The notes under the pieces: model-generated
Database searches by the model: none
The model's input: only the letters and a program-made list of their open reading frames with translations
What the model was told of the DNA's origin: nothing
Program-made: the position numbers and the translations under genes
NCBI GenBank assembly: GCA_009829735.1
Contig: CM020619.1
Coordinates: forward strand, 688,590-752,589
Reading direction: 5' to 3'
Length of the DNA: 64,000 nucleotides
Source of the DNA: Pyropia yezoensis
Taxonomy: Eukaryota; Rhodophyta; Bangiophyceae; Bangiales; Bangiaceae
Part shown: positions 54,480 through 64,000 of the stretch, one piece after another
Layout of the letters: the number at the start of each line of letters is the position of its first letter
How positions within the stretch are numbered: position 1 is the first letter of the stretch

Positions 54480-56617
54480 ATGCGCATCGCCGTGCAGGGC
54501 TGCGCCCACGGCGAGCTCGACGCCATCTATGCGACCATCCGGGCGGCGGCGGCGACCCGGGGCGGCGCCCCACCCCCCGACCTCCTCCTCTGCTGTGGGG
54601 ACTTTCAGTGCACCCGCGACGCGGCGGACCTTGCCACCGTTGCGGTGCCCGCCCGGTACGCGCGCGTCACCTCCTTTTCCAAGTACCACAGCGGCGCCGC
54701 GACGGCGCCGGTGCTGACGGTGTTTGTGGGGGGCAACCACGAGGCGTCGGCGGTGCTGGCGGCGCTGCCGCTGGGCGGGTGGGTGGCGCCCAACATTTAC
54801 TACCTGGGCGTTGCGGGAGGGGTGACCGTGGGGGGGCTCCGCCTGGGCGGCCTGTCGGGCATTTGCAAGGACGGCGACTACCGGCGGCCGCGGTCAGAGG
54901 TGCTGCCCTACTCGCCGTCCCACCTGCGGAGCGTGTACCACGTGCGGGAGGAGGATGTGAAGGCGCTGCTGGCAACATACCGGGTAGATGGGGTGGGGGG
55001 GGGCGTCAGCGGCCGCGGCGGTGGTGGTAGTGGTGGTGGTGGTGGCGGCGGGGCGGCTGTGGGGGGGGGGGCACGCCAGCGGCTGGACGTGTTCATGTCT
55101 CACGACTGGCCGGCGGGCGTGACCGCCTGGGGCGACGCCGACCGGCTGGTGCGGTGCAAGCCGTTTTTTCGCGACGAGGTGGCACGGGGCGCCCTTGGCA
55201 GCGCGCCGGGGGGGGTGCTCCTGGCCGCCCTGCGGCCGCGCTACTGGTTTGCAGGCCACCTGCACGTCAAGTTTACGGCGCTCGTCCCCCACCCACCGGC
55301 TGTGGGGGATAAGGGGGGGGTTTACGGTGGTGCCGGCGGCGGCGGAGGTGGCAGCGGTGACGGGGACGGCGGGGCTGGCGCCACACCTGCCGCTGGCACG
55401 GGCACGCCAGCTGCACCCCCATCCCCCCTGACCACCCGCTTTCTGGCGCTGGACAAGGTCCTTCCCAACCGGGACTTTCTGCAGCTGCTGGACATCCCAA
55501 CCGAGGGCGGTGCCTCCCCGCCCTCTTTCGCCCCAACCCCGGCTACTGCCACAGCTGCCGACGCGGCCGGCGACGGCGCGCCACCCCCGGCGCCGCCCCC
55601 CCCCGTGGCGCCCCTGACCATCACGCGGGACCCCGCGTGGCTAGCCGTCCTCGCTGCCGGCCGGGTGGCCGCCCCACCGTCAGCGGTTGCCGCGATGGTC
55701 GCCCGCCTGGCCGCGGCGGGCGTGCCGCTGGCACCCCCCCCCCTGTCGTCGGTGGCCCTCCGCAGGGGGGGGGGGAGGGGGAGGAGCGGCTGGGCGTCGC
55801 CGGCCCCGACGGGCGGGTGCTGCTGAGCGCGGAGAATGCGCGGCTGGCCACCGCGGCGGGGATTATGTTGCAGGGAGTGGCGATGCCCCCACTCCCGCGG
55901 GGGGCGGGCGAGGGGGCGGGGGGGAGGGGCGCGCCGACGGCCGCGGCAGTGGCGGCACCGGCGGCCGCCGCGGTGGCGGCTCCCGTCGAAGTGCCTGCGC
56001 CTGTGTCGGCGGCGGCAATGGCGCCGTCCGATGCTGCGGGCGCCGCCGCGGCCGCTGCGGCCGTGGCCACTGCCGTGACGGCGGCCCTGGCCGACGCTCC
56101 TGCCGAGGTGCATTTGCGGGACAACGGAAAGACGGCCCCCCGCTGTGCCGCCATGCCGTCGCCGCCGCCGCCACTGGGTGCGCCTGCTGGGAAGCTCACC
56201 CCGCCGCCCGCCACGGCGGTGGTGGCGACGGTACCCCCCGCTGAGGGCGGGGAGGTACCACCCTCTGTGCCCGTCACCGCGGGGGTAGGGGGGACCCCGC
56301 CGGCTGCCGTCCCCATGGGCGTGGTTTCCGGCGCGGGTACCAGCGCCGGCGATGGCGACTTTGGCGGCGGTGGCGGCGGTGGCGGCGTGCCGCCGGCGAG
56401 CGCGCCCGCCGTGGCTTCGGACGCCGCCGCCGCTGCCGTCGCCGATGCCGCCGTCACTGCCGCCGCCCCGATGGCTGCGGCTGTCTCTCAGGCGGCAGGC
56501 CCCCGTGACGACAGCCACAATGGCGGCGTTGAGCCCCGGCCAGAGGTAGGCGGCAGTGAGGGTAGCCCAGAAGCCAAGCGCCAGCGCACCGACGCTGCGA
56601 TGCTCCCGCCGACTTGA
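54480..56617 (+). CDS. DBR1: RNA lariat debranching enzyme, C-terminal frame break
   Basis: Metallophosphoesterase of intron turnover; it hydrolyses the 2'-5' bond of excised lariats in the nucleus. Signature pieces are VQGCAHGELDAIY (residue 5 on), LLLCCGDFQC, VFVGGNHEAS, GGWVAPNIYYLG and GGLSGICKDGDY. RSVYHVREEDV, FMSHDWPAG, WFAGHLHVKF and FLALDKVLPNRDFLQ follow. All the core metal-ligand positions of the fold (D/H, D, N, H, HxH) are present. Gly-rich inserts sit between domains. The frame changes at a G10 run (about 55767-55777). After that a second frame continues the C-terminal domain (EERLGVAGPDGRVLL...) to a tail with KRQRTD and the stop at 56617. Confidence 0.92.
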
Positions 56618-57124
56618 GAGGGGGGGCGTATGCGGTTTACGCTCGCAGCGGCGGTGGTGGAATCTGCAGTCGGTGGCGGTACCTGCGACGATGGCAGTGG
56701 CGATGACGGTGACGGCGGCACACCCGGGAGCGCGCGCCCTACAGCCACGTCGCTGGCGCCGGCGGCCGCGGTGGCGACGACGGGCATGGGGGGGATTGCC
56801 GCCATCGGGACGGCCCGCTGCGCCTGGGCGGCGCGGCGGAGGGGAACGGGGGAGGGCGGGAGGGCGACCACAGGCTGGGTGGGGCCGTGTGTGTCCAAGG
56901 GACGGCACTTTTGTGCTTTCAGCCCGAACTGAACTGAGTGGTGGGGACTCACTTGGCTGGTAGGGACTCCCCGCGCGGGCACGTGCAAGTTCAAGAATAG
57001 AAGTCTGGCGGCAGCCTCGCAGCGGACGGGATGCTGCCTGCAGGTGTCCTATGGGCTGCTTGCCCTTCCCACGCCCCGCCCCCCCCGTGCTGGTCGACCA
57101 CCCCCCTCCCCCCCCCGTCGCGTC
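56618..57124. other. Convergent intergenic gap between DBR1 and G6PD
   Basis: About 500 bp; no gene or clear signal seen. Confidence 0.4.
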
Positions 57125-59047
57125 CTACGTCGACCAGCGCACGCCATGGCGCTCTGCCAACCGGTTGCTGTTCTCTGGTCCCTCGGACCCGTAGGCGTAC
57201 CCGTCGGGCACCACCTCCGAGTCGGGGGCCTCCATGCCCTGGAGCGCCGGCGTAAACAGGTCCCACGCAATCTCCACTTCGTCGTCGCGGATAAACAGGC
57301 TCTTCTCTCCCTGGATGACGTCCAGGATGAGCCGCTCGTACGCGTCGGGGATGTCCTTGGACTCCTCCCACGCGTGGCGGTAAAACAGGTTGAGCCGCGC
57401 CTCCTCCATCCGGCTCGTCAGGCCGGGCACCTTGGACACAATGCGCATGTAGATAGCCTCGTCGGGCTGCACGCGGATGACCAGCTCGTTGTTGGCAAGC
57501 GCCCGCGCGGGGCGGCCGCCAAAAATGTCGCCCGCGACGGGCTTGAACTGCACGCGCACCTCCGCGACACGCTCGTCCAGCGCCTTGCCAGCCTTGATGA
57601 GGATGGGCACCCCCGCCCACCGCGCGTTGTTCACCTTGAGCACGCACGACGCAAAAGTGGGCGTACGACTGCCGGCGGGTACACCCTCGTCGTCTGTGTA
57701 GCCCGGCTTGCCTTCGGGGGTGGCCTCGTACTGGCCCAGCGCAAAGTCCGTTGCCGCCAACGGCATCACCGAGCGGAGCAGCTTGACCTTTTCGTTGCGG
57801 ATGTCCTCGGCGTGGAGCGACACGGGGGGCTCCATGGCGAGCAGCGCAAACACCTGCAGCAGGTGGTTCTGCATAATGTCCCGCACGATGCCAATGTTGT
57901 CGAAGTAGCCGGCGCGGCCCTCGACGCCAAAGGGCTCCTTAAACACAATCTGCACCGACTCGATGTGGTGCCGGTTCCAGATGGGCTCAAACACCGCGTT
58001 GGCAAACCGCAGCGTCATCAGGTTCTGCACCAGCTCCTTGCCACAATAGTGGTCGATGCGGTAAATCTCATCCTCCGACAGCACCGCCCCCAACGCCGAC
58101 CGCAGCACCCCATACGACGCCGAGTCACGGCCAAAGGGCTTCTCCACCACCACCCGCGTCCAGCCGTTGCCCTTGGCGCGCGCCGCCGTGTTGACCCCTT
58201 CCGCCGACGGCGCAAACACCGACGGCGGGACGGCGAGGTAAAACAGCCGGTTGGGCGGGTCCGACCCGGCGGGGAGGCGGCGCTCAAAGTTGTCAACAAT
58301 CGCCGCGTCCAGCGTCGCGAACGTCTCTGGGTCGTCGTAGGTGCCCATGTGGTAAAAGCACCGCGGGAGAAACGCATCCATCCGCTCCGCACACCGCGCC
58401 CCGTCAATGACGCGGCAGGTGAGGGTGCCGAGGATCATCTCCCGAAACGCCTCGTCGCTCATCGCCCGGCGGGCAAAGCCGTAGACCACAAAGTCATCGG
58501 GGAGGAGGTCGTGGTAAAAGAGGGAAAAGATGGCGGGGAAGGTCTTCTTCTTGGCCAGGTCCCCCGACGCGCCCACCACCACCATGGCCAGCGGGCCGTG
58601 GCGCGCCGTGTCCAGCCGCACGTGCACCGAGTCCATCAGGCTGGGGTCCGACCCGGGCGCCACGTGGATGGTCGGCCGCGACGGCACCAGCTCCGCCGCA
58701 GGGTTGGAGGAGGCCACCCCCGGCGCCGCCGCCGCCGCCGCCCCCCCCGCCGCCCCCGCAACGGCCGCCTCCCCATTGGCGGTGGCCGCGCCTGCGCCCG
58801 CGTCGGCCGCCGACGCGGCACCCGCCGAGGCGGTAATCCGCGGCTCGCGGCCGGGGAAGGGGGCGGCGGCGGCGGCAGGCAGCCGCCCGCCGGGCCACGG
58901 CAGCCGGGCGGGGGTGCCGGCCGCCCAGCCACTGCCAGCAGCGACGGCGGCGTGAGCGGCCGACGGGCGGCGGGAGGGGGCATGGCGGCCGCCGCCGCCA
59001 CTGCGTGTCGAGGCGACGGCGGCGGCGGCCGGAATAAAAGCGGTCAT
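57125..59047 (-). CDS. Plastid-type glucose-6-phosphate 1-dehydrogenase
   Basis: 640 aa, single exon. The Met at 59047 starts an Ala/Arg/Ser-rich transit-like segment; the catalytic part begins at about residue 140. Visible landmarks are the coenzyme loop GASGDLAKKK (159-168), EKPFGRD (302-308) and the substrate/active-site motif RIDHYCGKE (330-338). Cys211 and Cys219 have the CRxxDxxxC-like spacing of the two cysteines that thioredoxin switches in plant plastid P1 isoforms. The following RCFYHMGTYD also matches. It makes 6-phosphogluconolactone and NADPH in the oxidative pentose phosphate pathway. Length and all core motifs are normal. Confidence 0.95.
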   Translation of the reverse strand: MTAFIPAAAAVASTRSGGGGRHAPSRRPSAAHAAVAAGSGWAAGTPARLPWPGGRLPAAAAAPFPGREPRITASAGAASAADAGAGAATANGEAAVAGAAGGAAAAAAPGVASSNPAAELVPSRPTIHVAPGSDPSLMDSVHVRLDTARHGPLAMVVVGASGDLAKKKTFPAIFSLFYHDLLPDDFVVYGFARRAMSDEAFREMILGTLTCRVIDGARCAERMDAFLPRCFYHMGTYDDPETFATLDAAIVDNFERRLPAGSDPPNRLFYLAVPPSVFAPSAEGVNTAARAKGNGWTRVVVEKPFGRDSASYGVLRSALGAVLSEDEIYRIDHYCGKELVQNLMTLRFANAVFEPIWNRHHIESVQIVFKEPFGVEGRAGYFDNIGIVRDIMQNHLLQVFALLAMEPPVSLHAEDIRNEKVKLLRSVMPLAATDFALGQYEATPEGKPGYTDDEGVPAGSRTPTFASCVLKVNNARWAGVPILIKAGKALDERVAEVRVQFKPVAGDIFGGRPARALANNELVIRVQPDEAIYMRIVSKVPGLTSRMEEARLNLFYRHAWEESKDIPDAYERLILDVIQGEKSLFIRDDEVEIAWDLFTPALQGMEAPDSEVVPDGYAYGSEGPENSNRLAERHGVRWST

Positions 59048-61084
59048 GGCGACGGCGCACTGGGGGGCGGGGGGGGGAAGGAAGGGGGGCGGGCGGCAGG
59101 GGGGGGGAAGGAAGGGGGGCGGGCGGCAGGGGGGGGGAGGGGAAGGGTGGAGGGGGGGTGGCAGGGGCAATGGAAATGAAGGACAAGGGTCGGAGGAGCG
59201 TGTACGTACGACACGCGCAGAGGTAGGGCCAAAGGTAGGAGGATAGCGCAAGGAGGGAATGGGGGGGGGGGGAGGGCGAAGATGTAAAGTCGCGCACGGG
59301 AACGTGGTTCCACGGATAGGGGCGGGCAGCAGGAGTGCGGGAGCGTGCCGACGCGACCGGCTCAGCTCGCGTCCTCGTCGTGCTGACGGCTGGCAGCTGC
59401 CTCGACCCCCCCCCCCCCCCCCCCCCCCCCGTGCGCGGATCAGCCGGGGCCGCCGCTGCCGCGGCCGCAGCCACCCGGCCGGGGCCCACGGGGAAAAGAT
59501 ATTTTCGCGCAATAGATCCCGTCACGCGGGCGGCGCCGCCGCGCGTGGCGCCGCCGTTGGGCTACTGCCGCCGCCAGAGGTGGCGCGACTGCATGCGCAG
59601 ATGGGATTGGGGGGGAGGCCCCGGGGGGGGCCAATCCGGGGGGGGGGGGGGGTGGGGGGGGGGGTCGTCTAGAATGGAATCACACCTATGTCCCGTATGT
59701 GTCTGGAAAAGACCGCCCTCCGTATGCCCTGGCTCGCACCCCCACGATTGAGGTCGGGGGGAATAGGGCCGCCCCCCCCCCCCCTCCCCCCCCTTGTCCG
59801 CCCCCCTTGCCCTACTCACCCGTCGCCGCCCCCCCCAGAGTTGCTCTCCCTGCAGAGGCGGCAGCTGCCGTCGGCTAGACGCCGCCATGGCAGCCGCCCC
59901 GCGGCGGCTGTGGGGTCAGCGGCGGCCGCAGCGGCGCCTTGCCCGTCTGCGCGGTCGACGGTGACGGTGGGGGCCACAGGTGGCCTCGGCGGCGGTGGGC
60001 AGCGGCGACCGCCGCCGCGGTGGTGGTGGCGGTGAGGGCGGGGGCAGGGGTGGGGGATGCGGCAGGACCCACGGCAGCGGGCGCAGCGTTGGCCGCCCCC
60101 GACAGCCGCGTCGGCGGCGGCGAGCGGCGGCGGCGGCTGTAACGGGCAGTGGCGGCGGCGTCGGCCGCCGCCGCGGTGGGGCCCCCCACCACCACCTCGG
60201 TGCCGCTCGTGCTGGGCGACGACGCGTCCCGCTCGACGGGCGGCACGCGGTGGTGGTGCGGGCCGCCCTCGCCCGCCGTGGCGCCACGGACGCTGCTGCC
60301 GGCGCGTGTGGCGGCCGTGCAGTAGGCGGCAGCGGTGCCAATGGTCTTCACACCCAGCCGAGCGAGCGGGGGCAAAAGGTCGCTCGGCCGCCGCTGCCGC
60401 GCTCTGCCATCGACCTGGCCGCCTGCCTGGCCCACCCGCGACGCCCTGCGTGACGCGGCGGTCTGGTGGGACTGCCACGGTGTCCTGCTCTGTTCGCTGC
60501 TGTGCGGGCAAGAAAGGTGGAGGCGGCGTCGCTGCCCGACCCCCTGCCGCGGCGGTGCGGCGACGTCACCAGGCAGCAGCAGGTGACGTCGTTGTCGCCG
60601 ACTTGTGCCTCGACGTCGCCATGACCCTTTCCTCCCCCCCCTTTGGCCCCAACGCTGTCAGCGACCATAGTCGGCGACTCGGTCGCGGAGCGCTGTGGCC
60701 GGCGGCGGCAGCGCTCGTCGCGCGCGCGGCCGCCCAGCAGGTGGATTTTGTTGGGCAGTCCGCCACCCTCCCCCGCGACGGCGGGCGGCCCCTGACAGCG
60801 CCTTTTGCCCCCGCCGCTGCGACCGGGCAGCTCCGCCACGAATCACACCCGCCGTACCGCGGCGCCGCCACCGCCGCTGTCGCTACGTACCTCCTCGCTC
60901 TGCCCAGCCGGCACCAGTGTAGACGCGTATGGAAATCGCGCCGGCTCTCCGTCTGGCAAAAAAGTAGTATCACACGCATCCAAGCCCCCACCGTCTTGTC
61001 CTTCCCCTCCTGCCCACCTCGCCACCCACTCCCCGCCCCCTCCCCCCACTTCCTCCTCACCCGCTGCCCTTCCTCAACGGTGGC
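59048..61084. other. Region without a firm gene
   Basis: Contains an approximate 30-bp duplication just upstream of the G6PD start (59079-59138) and a C run at about 59408-59430. On - a frame at 59875-60435 (186 aa, with LARLGVKTIGTAAAYCTAATRAG) could be a real small or partial gene. On + the 60600-60950 frame (VARAAAQQVDFVGQSATL) could also be. Neither has a domain or clear exon structure. Confidence 0.3.
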
Positions 61085-61265
61085 GTTTCCCACTCCCGTG
61101 TTCCCCCCCCCCCCCCCCCCCCCCCCGCAAGGGACGCTGCCCAGTCCACTCCCGCGCACCCGCCCGTGGCGGCGGGCAGGCCCGCCCGCGCGGCGGCCGC
61201 GGCGGCGGCCCACGCGCCGTACGCGAGAAGGCCCGAGCTTTTGGTGCAGCGGCTACGAGGGGGAG
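61085..61265 (-). pseudogene. Truncated copy of the Y14-like gene's 3' coding end
   Basis: Reads GLLAYGAWAAAAAAARAGLP and GVDWAASLAGGGGG, paralogous to GLLAYGSWADAAAARAGLP and GVDWAFLAGRGGGG of the gene at 61393-63660. It also has a C run and C-rich downstream flank like the parent. Similarity runs from about 61260 down to about 61085 and fades outside. It covers only the second half of the RRM, so it cannot make a complete domain. Confidence 0.75.
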
Positions 61266-61392
61266 GGACCCGCCGCCAACCCAGCGGCGACCGCTGAAGG
61301 TGGGAGAGCCTGTGGAAAGGGCGCTGTGGAGCGGGATTGATTGGGCTACACACGACGCCTCAACGGCAGGCGCGCCGCGAGTTCCTAGCGGG

Positions 61393-62104
61393 CTAGGCCG
61401 CCCGGCGTGCGCCGAGGCAGCGTCCATCATGGACCAGCGGGGGACAATGGCATTGCCCCCCGCTGGTTGGTACCCCCAGCCGGACAGCCGCCGGCAACAC
61501 CCGTGCCCACGACACCCACACAAGCAAAACACATGCAAGCAAATCCCCACCAGCCCTGCTCCGCGAATCCACTCCCCATCGCTCCCCCCTACTCCCCCCT
61601 CGCCACACAACCCCCCCCCTTCCCCGCCCCTCCCCGCCTTTTGCTCCTCCCCCACTGCCATTCCTCACCGGCGGCGCTTCCCCCCCCCCCCCCCCCCCCC
61701 GCCCCGCGAGGAACGCCCAGTCCACCCCCACCCCCCCGCCCATGGCGGCGGGCAGGCCCGCCCGCGCGGCGGCAGCGTCGGCCCACGAGCCGTACGCGAG
61801 GAGGCCGTAGCCCTTGGCGTAGCCGCTCCGCCGGTCGAGCACCACCGCCGCCCGCCCGACGGGCCCGTACGCCCCGCCCGCGTCGGCCAGGTCCTCCTCC
61901 GTCGCCTCTGCGTGGAGGCCCGACACAAACAGCACCCACCCTTCCACGCTGCGGGCGGGTACGGGGGAGCCGCTGCGGCTGCCACCGCCGCCGCCGTCGC
62001 GGTCGCTGTCGGCGCCGTCCGAGGCCGCCGCCGGGGAGCGCCGGCGGCTCTTGCCCAGCCTCGAAAAGACGGGCGGCGCGGCGGCCGACGCGGCGGCGGC
62101 GCCT

Positions 62105-62135
<31 letters not shown>

Positions 62136-63660
62136 GGTGCCGGGGGGCGTCTGCCCCCCGCCGACGCCGTCCTCTGCCCACATCCCCGCGTGGCCGCGAG
62201 GGGGGGGAGAGGGGGGACCCCGACCGGCCGCCCCCCCCGCCCCCCCCGCCCCCCCCGCCCCCCCCCCCGCGCTCCCTGGACCACCGCCCATTGCCGCGCG
62301 GCGACCGCGACCGCGACCGCGACCGCGACGGGGAGCGGGAGCGCGACACGGAGCGCGACCGCGACCGCGACGCCCGGCCCGCCGACGACCCCGACGCCCC
62401 CGACGTCCACGACCCCGACGACGCAGACGGCGGCACGCTGCGCCCGCGGCTGCGGCTGCGGCGGTGGCCACCCCGCCACCGCTGGCGGCCGAGCGGCGAC
62501 CGTGGGCGGCGGTCCCTACCCCCACCGCGGGGGCGGGGAGCGCCACCCACCGGCGGTGGAAGGCGAACCGCCGGCGCGCCCCGGCCACGGCTGTGGCCAC
62601 GGCTGCGGCTGCGGCTACGGCTGGGGCTGCGGCTGTGACTGAGGCTGCTGCCACGGCTAAGGCTGCGGCTGTAGCTGCGGCTGTAGCTGCGGCCATGGCC
62701 ACGACTGCGGCTGCGACTGCGGCTGCGGCGACCGCGGCCGTCTGCCCCGCCCAGGCGGCTGTCGCTCCCGCTGCGGCTGGGCTGTCGACCGCCGCTGCCA
62801 CCACCGCCGCTGCCGCCACCACCACCACCGCCGCCGCTGCCCCCGCGCCGGCCACGCCCGCCCGGCCCCCGTCGGCTGCCCTCCCCGCTACCGCTGCTGC
62901 CGCCGCTGCCGCCGCCCCACGACCGAGACCGGGGCGGTGGCGGCGACGGCGCCGCGTGGTGCGCCCGGCGGCCGTCGCCACCGGCGGCCCGCTGGCGCCT
63001 CCGGCGAAAGGAGCCCGACGAGTCCTGTGGCGATAGAAAAACGAGCCGTCCGCAGTCGCCCCCGAACACAGGCGGGAGGGCCGGAAGGAAAAGGAGGGAA
63101 GGGGGGGGGGGGGGGGGGGGGGAGGGAGGGGGGGTGTAGAGCAGAGACAGGCAGCAGAGAAGGGGAAGCCAGAGGGGCAGGAAGAGAATGGGAAGTACAT
63201 GCGCAGAGGGGCAAGGGGGGGGGCCGGAAGGGCGTGGGGAGCAGAGACCCAAGACACACACACAGCCGCACGGCGGGCGCCAACGCAGGAAAGAGAAGCG
63301 ACGGGGAGCGACGGCGCACGTGGTGCACCACGGCGTCGCGACGGCCAGTCAGTGTCGGCTCGGTACGAGTAGCGCGGCAGGCCACCATGTACGCACGCCC
63401 TGCCAGAGCACAGGGGAGGGGCGAACGGGCGGGGGGGGGGGGGGGGCGGTAGGAGCGTGGGATGCGAGGGAGGCCAGGGGACGACCCGAGCGCCGCCCGG
63501 CGGTGCAGACGTGGTGCCGCCAACGGCGGCCTGGGGAGGGGCAGGGGGCGGGTGGCTGCGCCCGAGGTGGCGGTGAGGCAGGGGGCAAAGTGGGGGGGCG
63601 GGGGGGCGTCCGTACCGTCATGCGCGCGTCGCTGTCGGTGCCGCTGCCATTGTCGGCCAT
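61393..63660 (-). CDS. Y14/RBM8A-like RRM protein with long RS-rich N-terminal region
   Basis: Exon 1 is 63616-63660 (15 codons, acidic MADNGSGTDSD, donor GTACGG). Exon 2 runs from 63024 (acceptor after TTTTTCTATCGCCACAG), phase 0. About 400 residues of Gly-rich and Arg-Ser repeat sequence precede a C-terminal RRM. It has VEGWVLFVSGLHAEATEEDL (RNP2), LDRRSGYAKGYGLLAYGSW (RNP1) and GVDWAFL. EGW-LFVSG, LDRR-GY-KGY and VDWAF are diagnostic of Y14, the exon-junction-complex RRM that pairs with Mago. After the RRM a C-rich run (61681-61700) makes the end uncertain. This frame stops at 61393, whereas the alternative frame ends in GGKRRR at 61665. The RS extension is not typical of Y14. Confidence 0.8.
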
Positions 63661-64000
63661 GGCAGTGCGGCCGTCGGGGCGGGGGGGTACAGGGGGAGGC
63701 CGAGGTGGAGGGCCACGGTGGGGAGGGTGGGGGGGGGGGGGGGAGACGGGGGGGGGGGAAGAGGGAGGCGGTGGCGGTGGGAGGGGGGGAGGGGGCGGGC
63801 GGGTGGGGGGGCGCGCATCGGTCGCAAGGCCGCGCGCCGCCGTTGCACCGGCACACGCCGGGCGCGACCGGCGGGTGGGTCCCGTTTGCGCCCCACAAAC
63901 CAATTGCGGCCCATCAGGTACGGGATTCCGGGGCAGGCGCTCGTGAAATCCCGGCCGCCGATCGCCCCCACGCGGGGGCGGCGCGTCCGCCGCGCGCCGT
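63661..64000. other. Upstream flank of the Y14-like gene
   Basis: C/G-rich leader and upstream sequence to the window edge; no other gene supported. Confidence 0.35.

Noticed and set aside
62270..62400. CGACCG-type repeat as a separate repeat locus
   Set aside because: It is simply the codon repetition of the RS-rich region of the Y14-like protein on the minus strand.
1..64000. CRISPR array, operons or a prokaryotic origin
   Set aside because: No regularly spaced direct repeats with unique spacers. GT-AG introns with consistent phases, DBR1, RRP45 and a Y14-type RRM show a eukaryotic nuclear genome.

Overview
The window is nuclear DNA from a very GC-rich eukaryote. Genes have GT-AG introns in small number, extreme G/C third-position codon use, Ala/Gly/Pro homopolymer tracts and C-rich leaders before the start codons. 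Two enzymes carry plastid-targeting-like N-termini: a plant-type phosphoglucomutase-family protein and a glucose-6-phosphate dehydrogenase with plant-plastid regulatory cysteines. Together this suggests a photosynthetic eukaryote. An intron-poor, high-GC bangiophyte red alga (Porphyra/Pyropia-like) is my best guess, but it is an inference.

Layout. 1-1870: partial gene for a secreted/membrane protein (-). 3792-6270: plastid PGM/PMM-family enzyme (+). 6271-10587: no gene recognised, with a low-GC island. 10588-12681: disordered protein (+). 12924-13730: 3-hydroxyacyl-CoA dehydratase (-). 14506-17634: 2OG-Fe(II) oxygenase (-), facing a broken, divergent paralogue at 18688-22754 (+). 24557-26265: type I membrane glycoprotein (-). 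28227-29120: sugar-nucleotidyltransferase-like enzyme (+). 29788-30959: exosome subunit RRP45 (-). 31894-35968: DAG-lipase-like protein (+). 37689-39049: plastid-type alpha/beta hydrolase (-). 39765-41990: DUF726/TMCO4 protein (-). 44207-46234: inositol-tetrakisphosphate 1-kinase (+). 46738-47193: UPF0060/YnfA-type membrane protein (-). 49619-51811: unknown basic/Ala-rich protein (-). 52883-53517: kinase pseudogene (+). 54480-56617: lariat debranching enzyme DBR1 (+). 57125-59047: plastid G6PD (-). 61393-63660: Y14/RBM8A-like RRM protein with a long RS-rich N-terminal region (-).

There is no operon logic. Themes are RNA metabolism (DBR1, RRP45, Y14-like), lipid metabolism and signalling (HACD, DAGL-like, two hydrolase-fold proteins, ITPK) and plastid sugar phosphate metabolism (PGM-like, G6PD).

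The most unusual structure lies between genes. Three genes have a copy of their own 3'-terminal coding segment just downstream. GTACAGTAC-type palindromes sit about 200-600 bp upstream of several start codons. There is one perfect 32-bp-arm palindrome and one Tc1/mariner-like MITE. Several genes change reading frame at long G/C homopolymers, which may reflect assembly error rather than biology.
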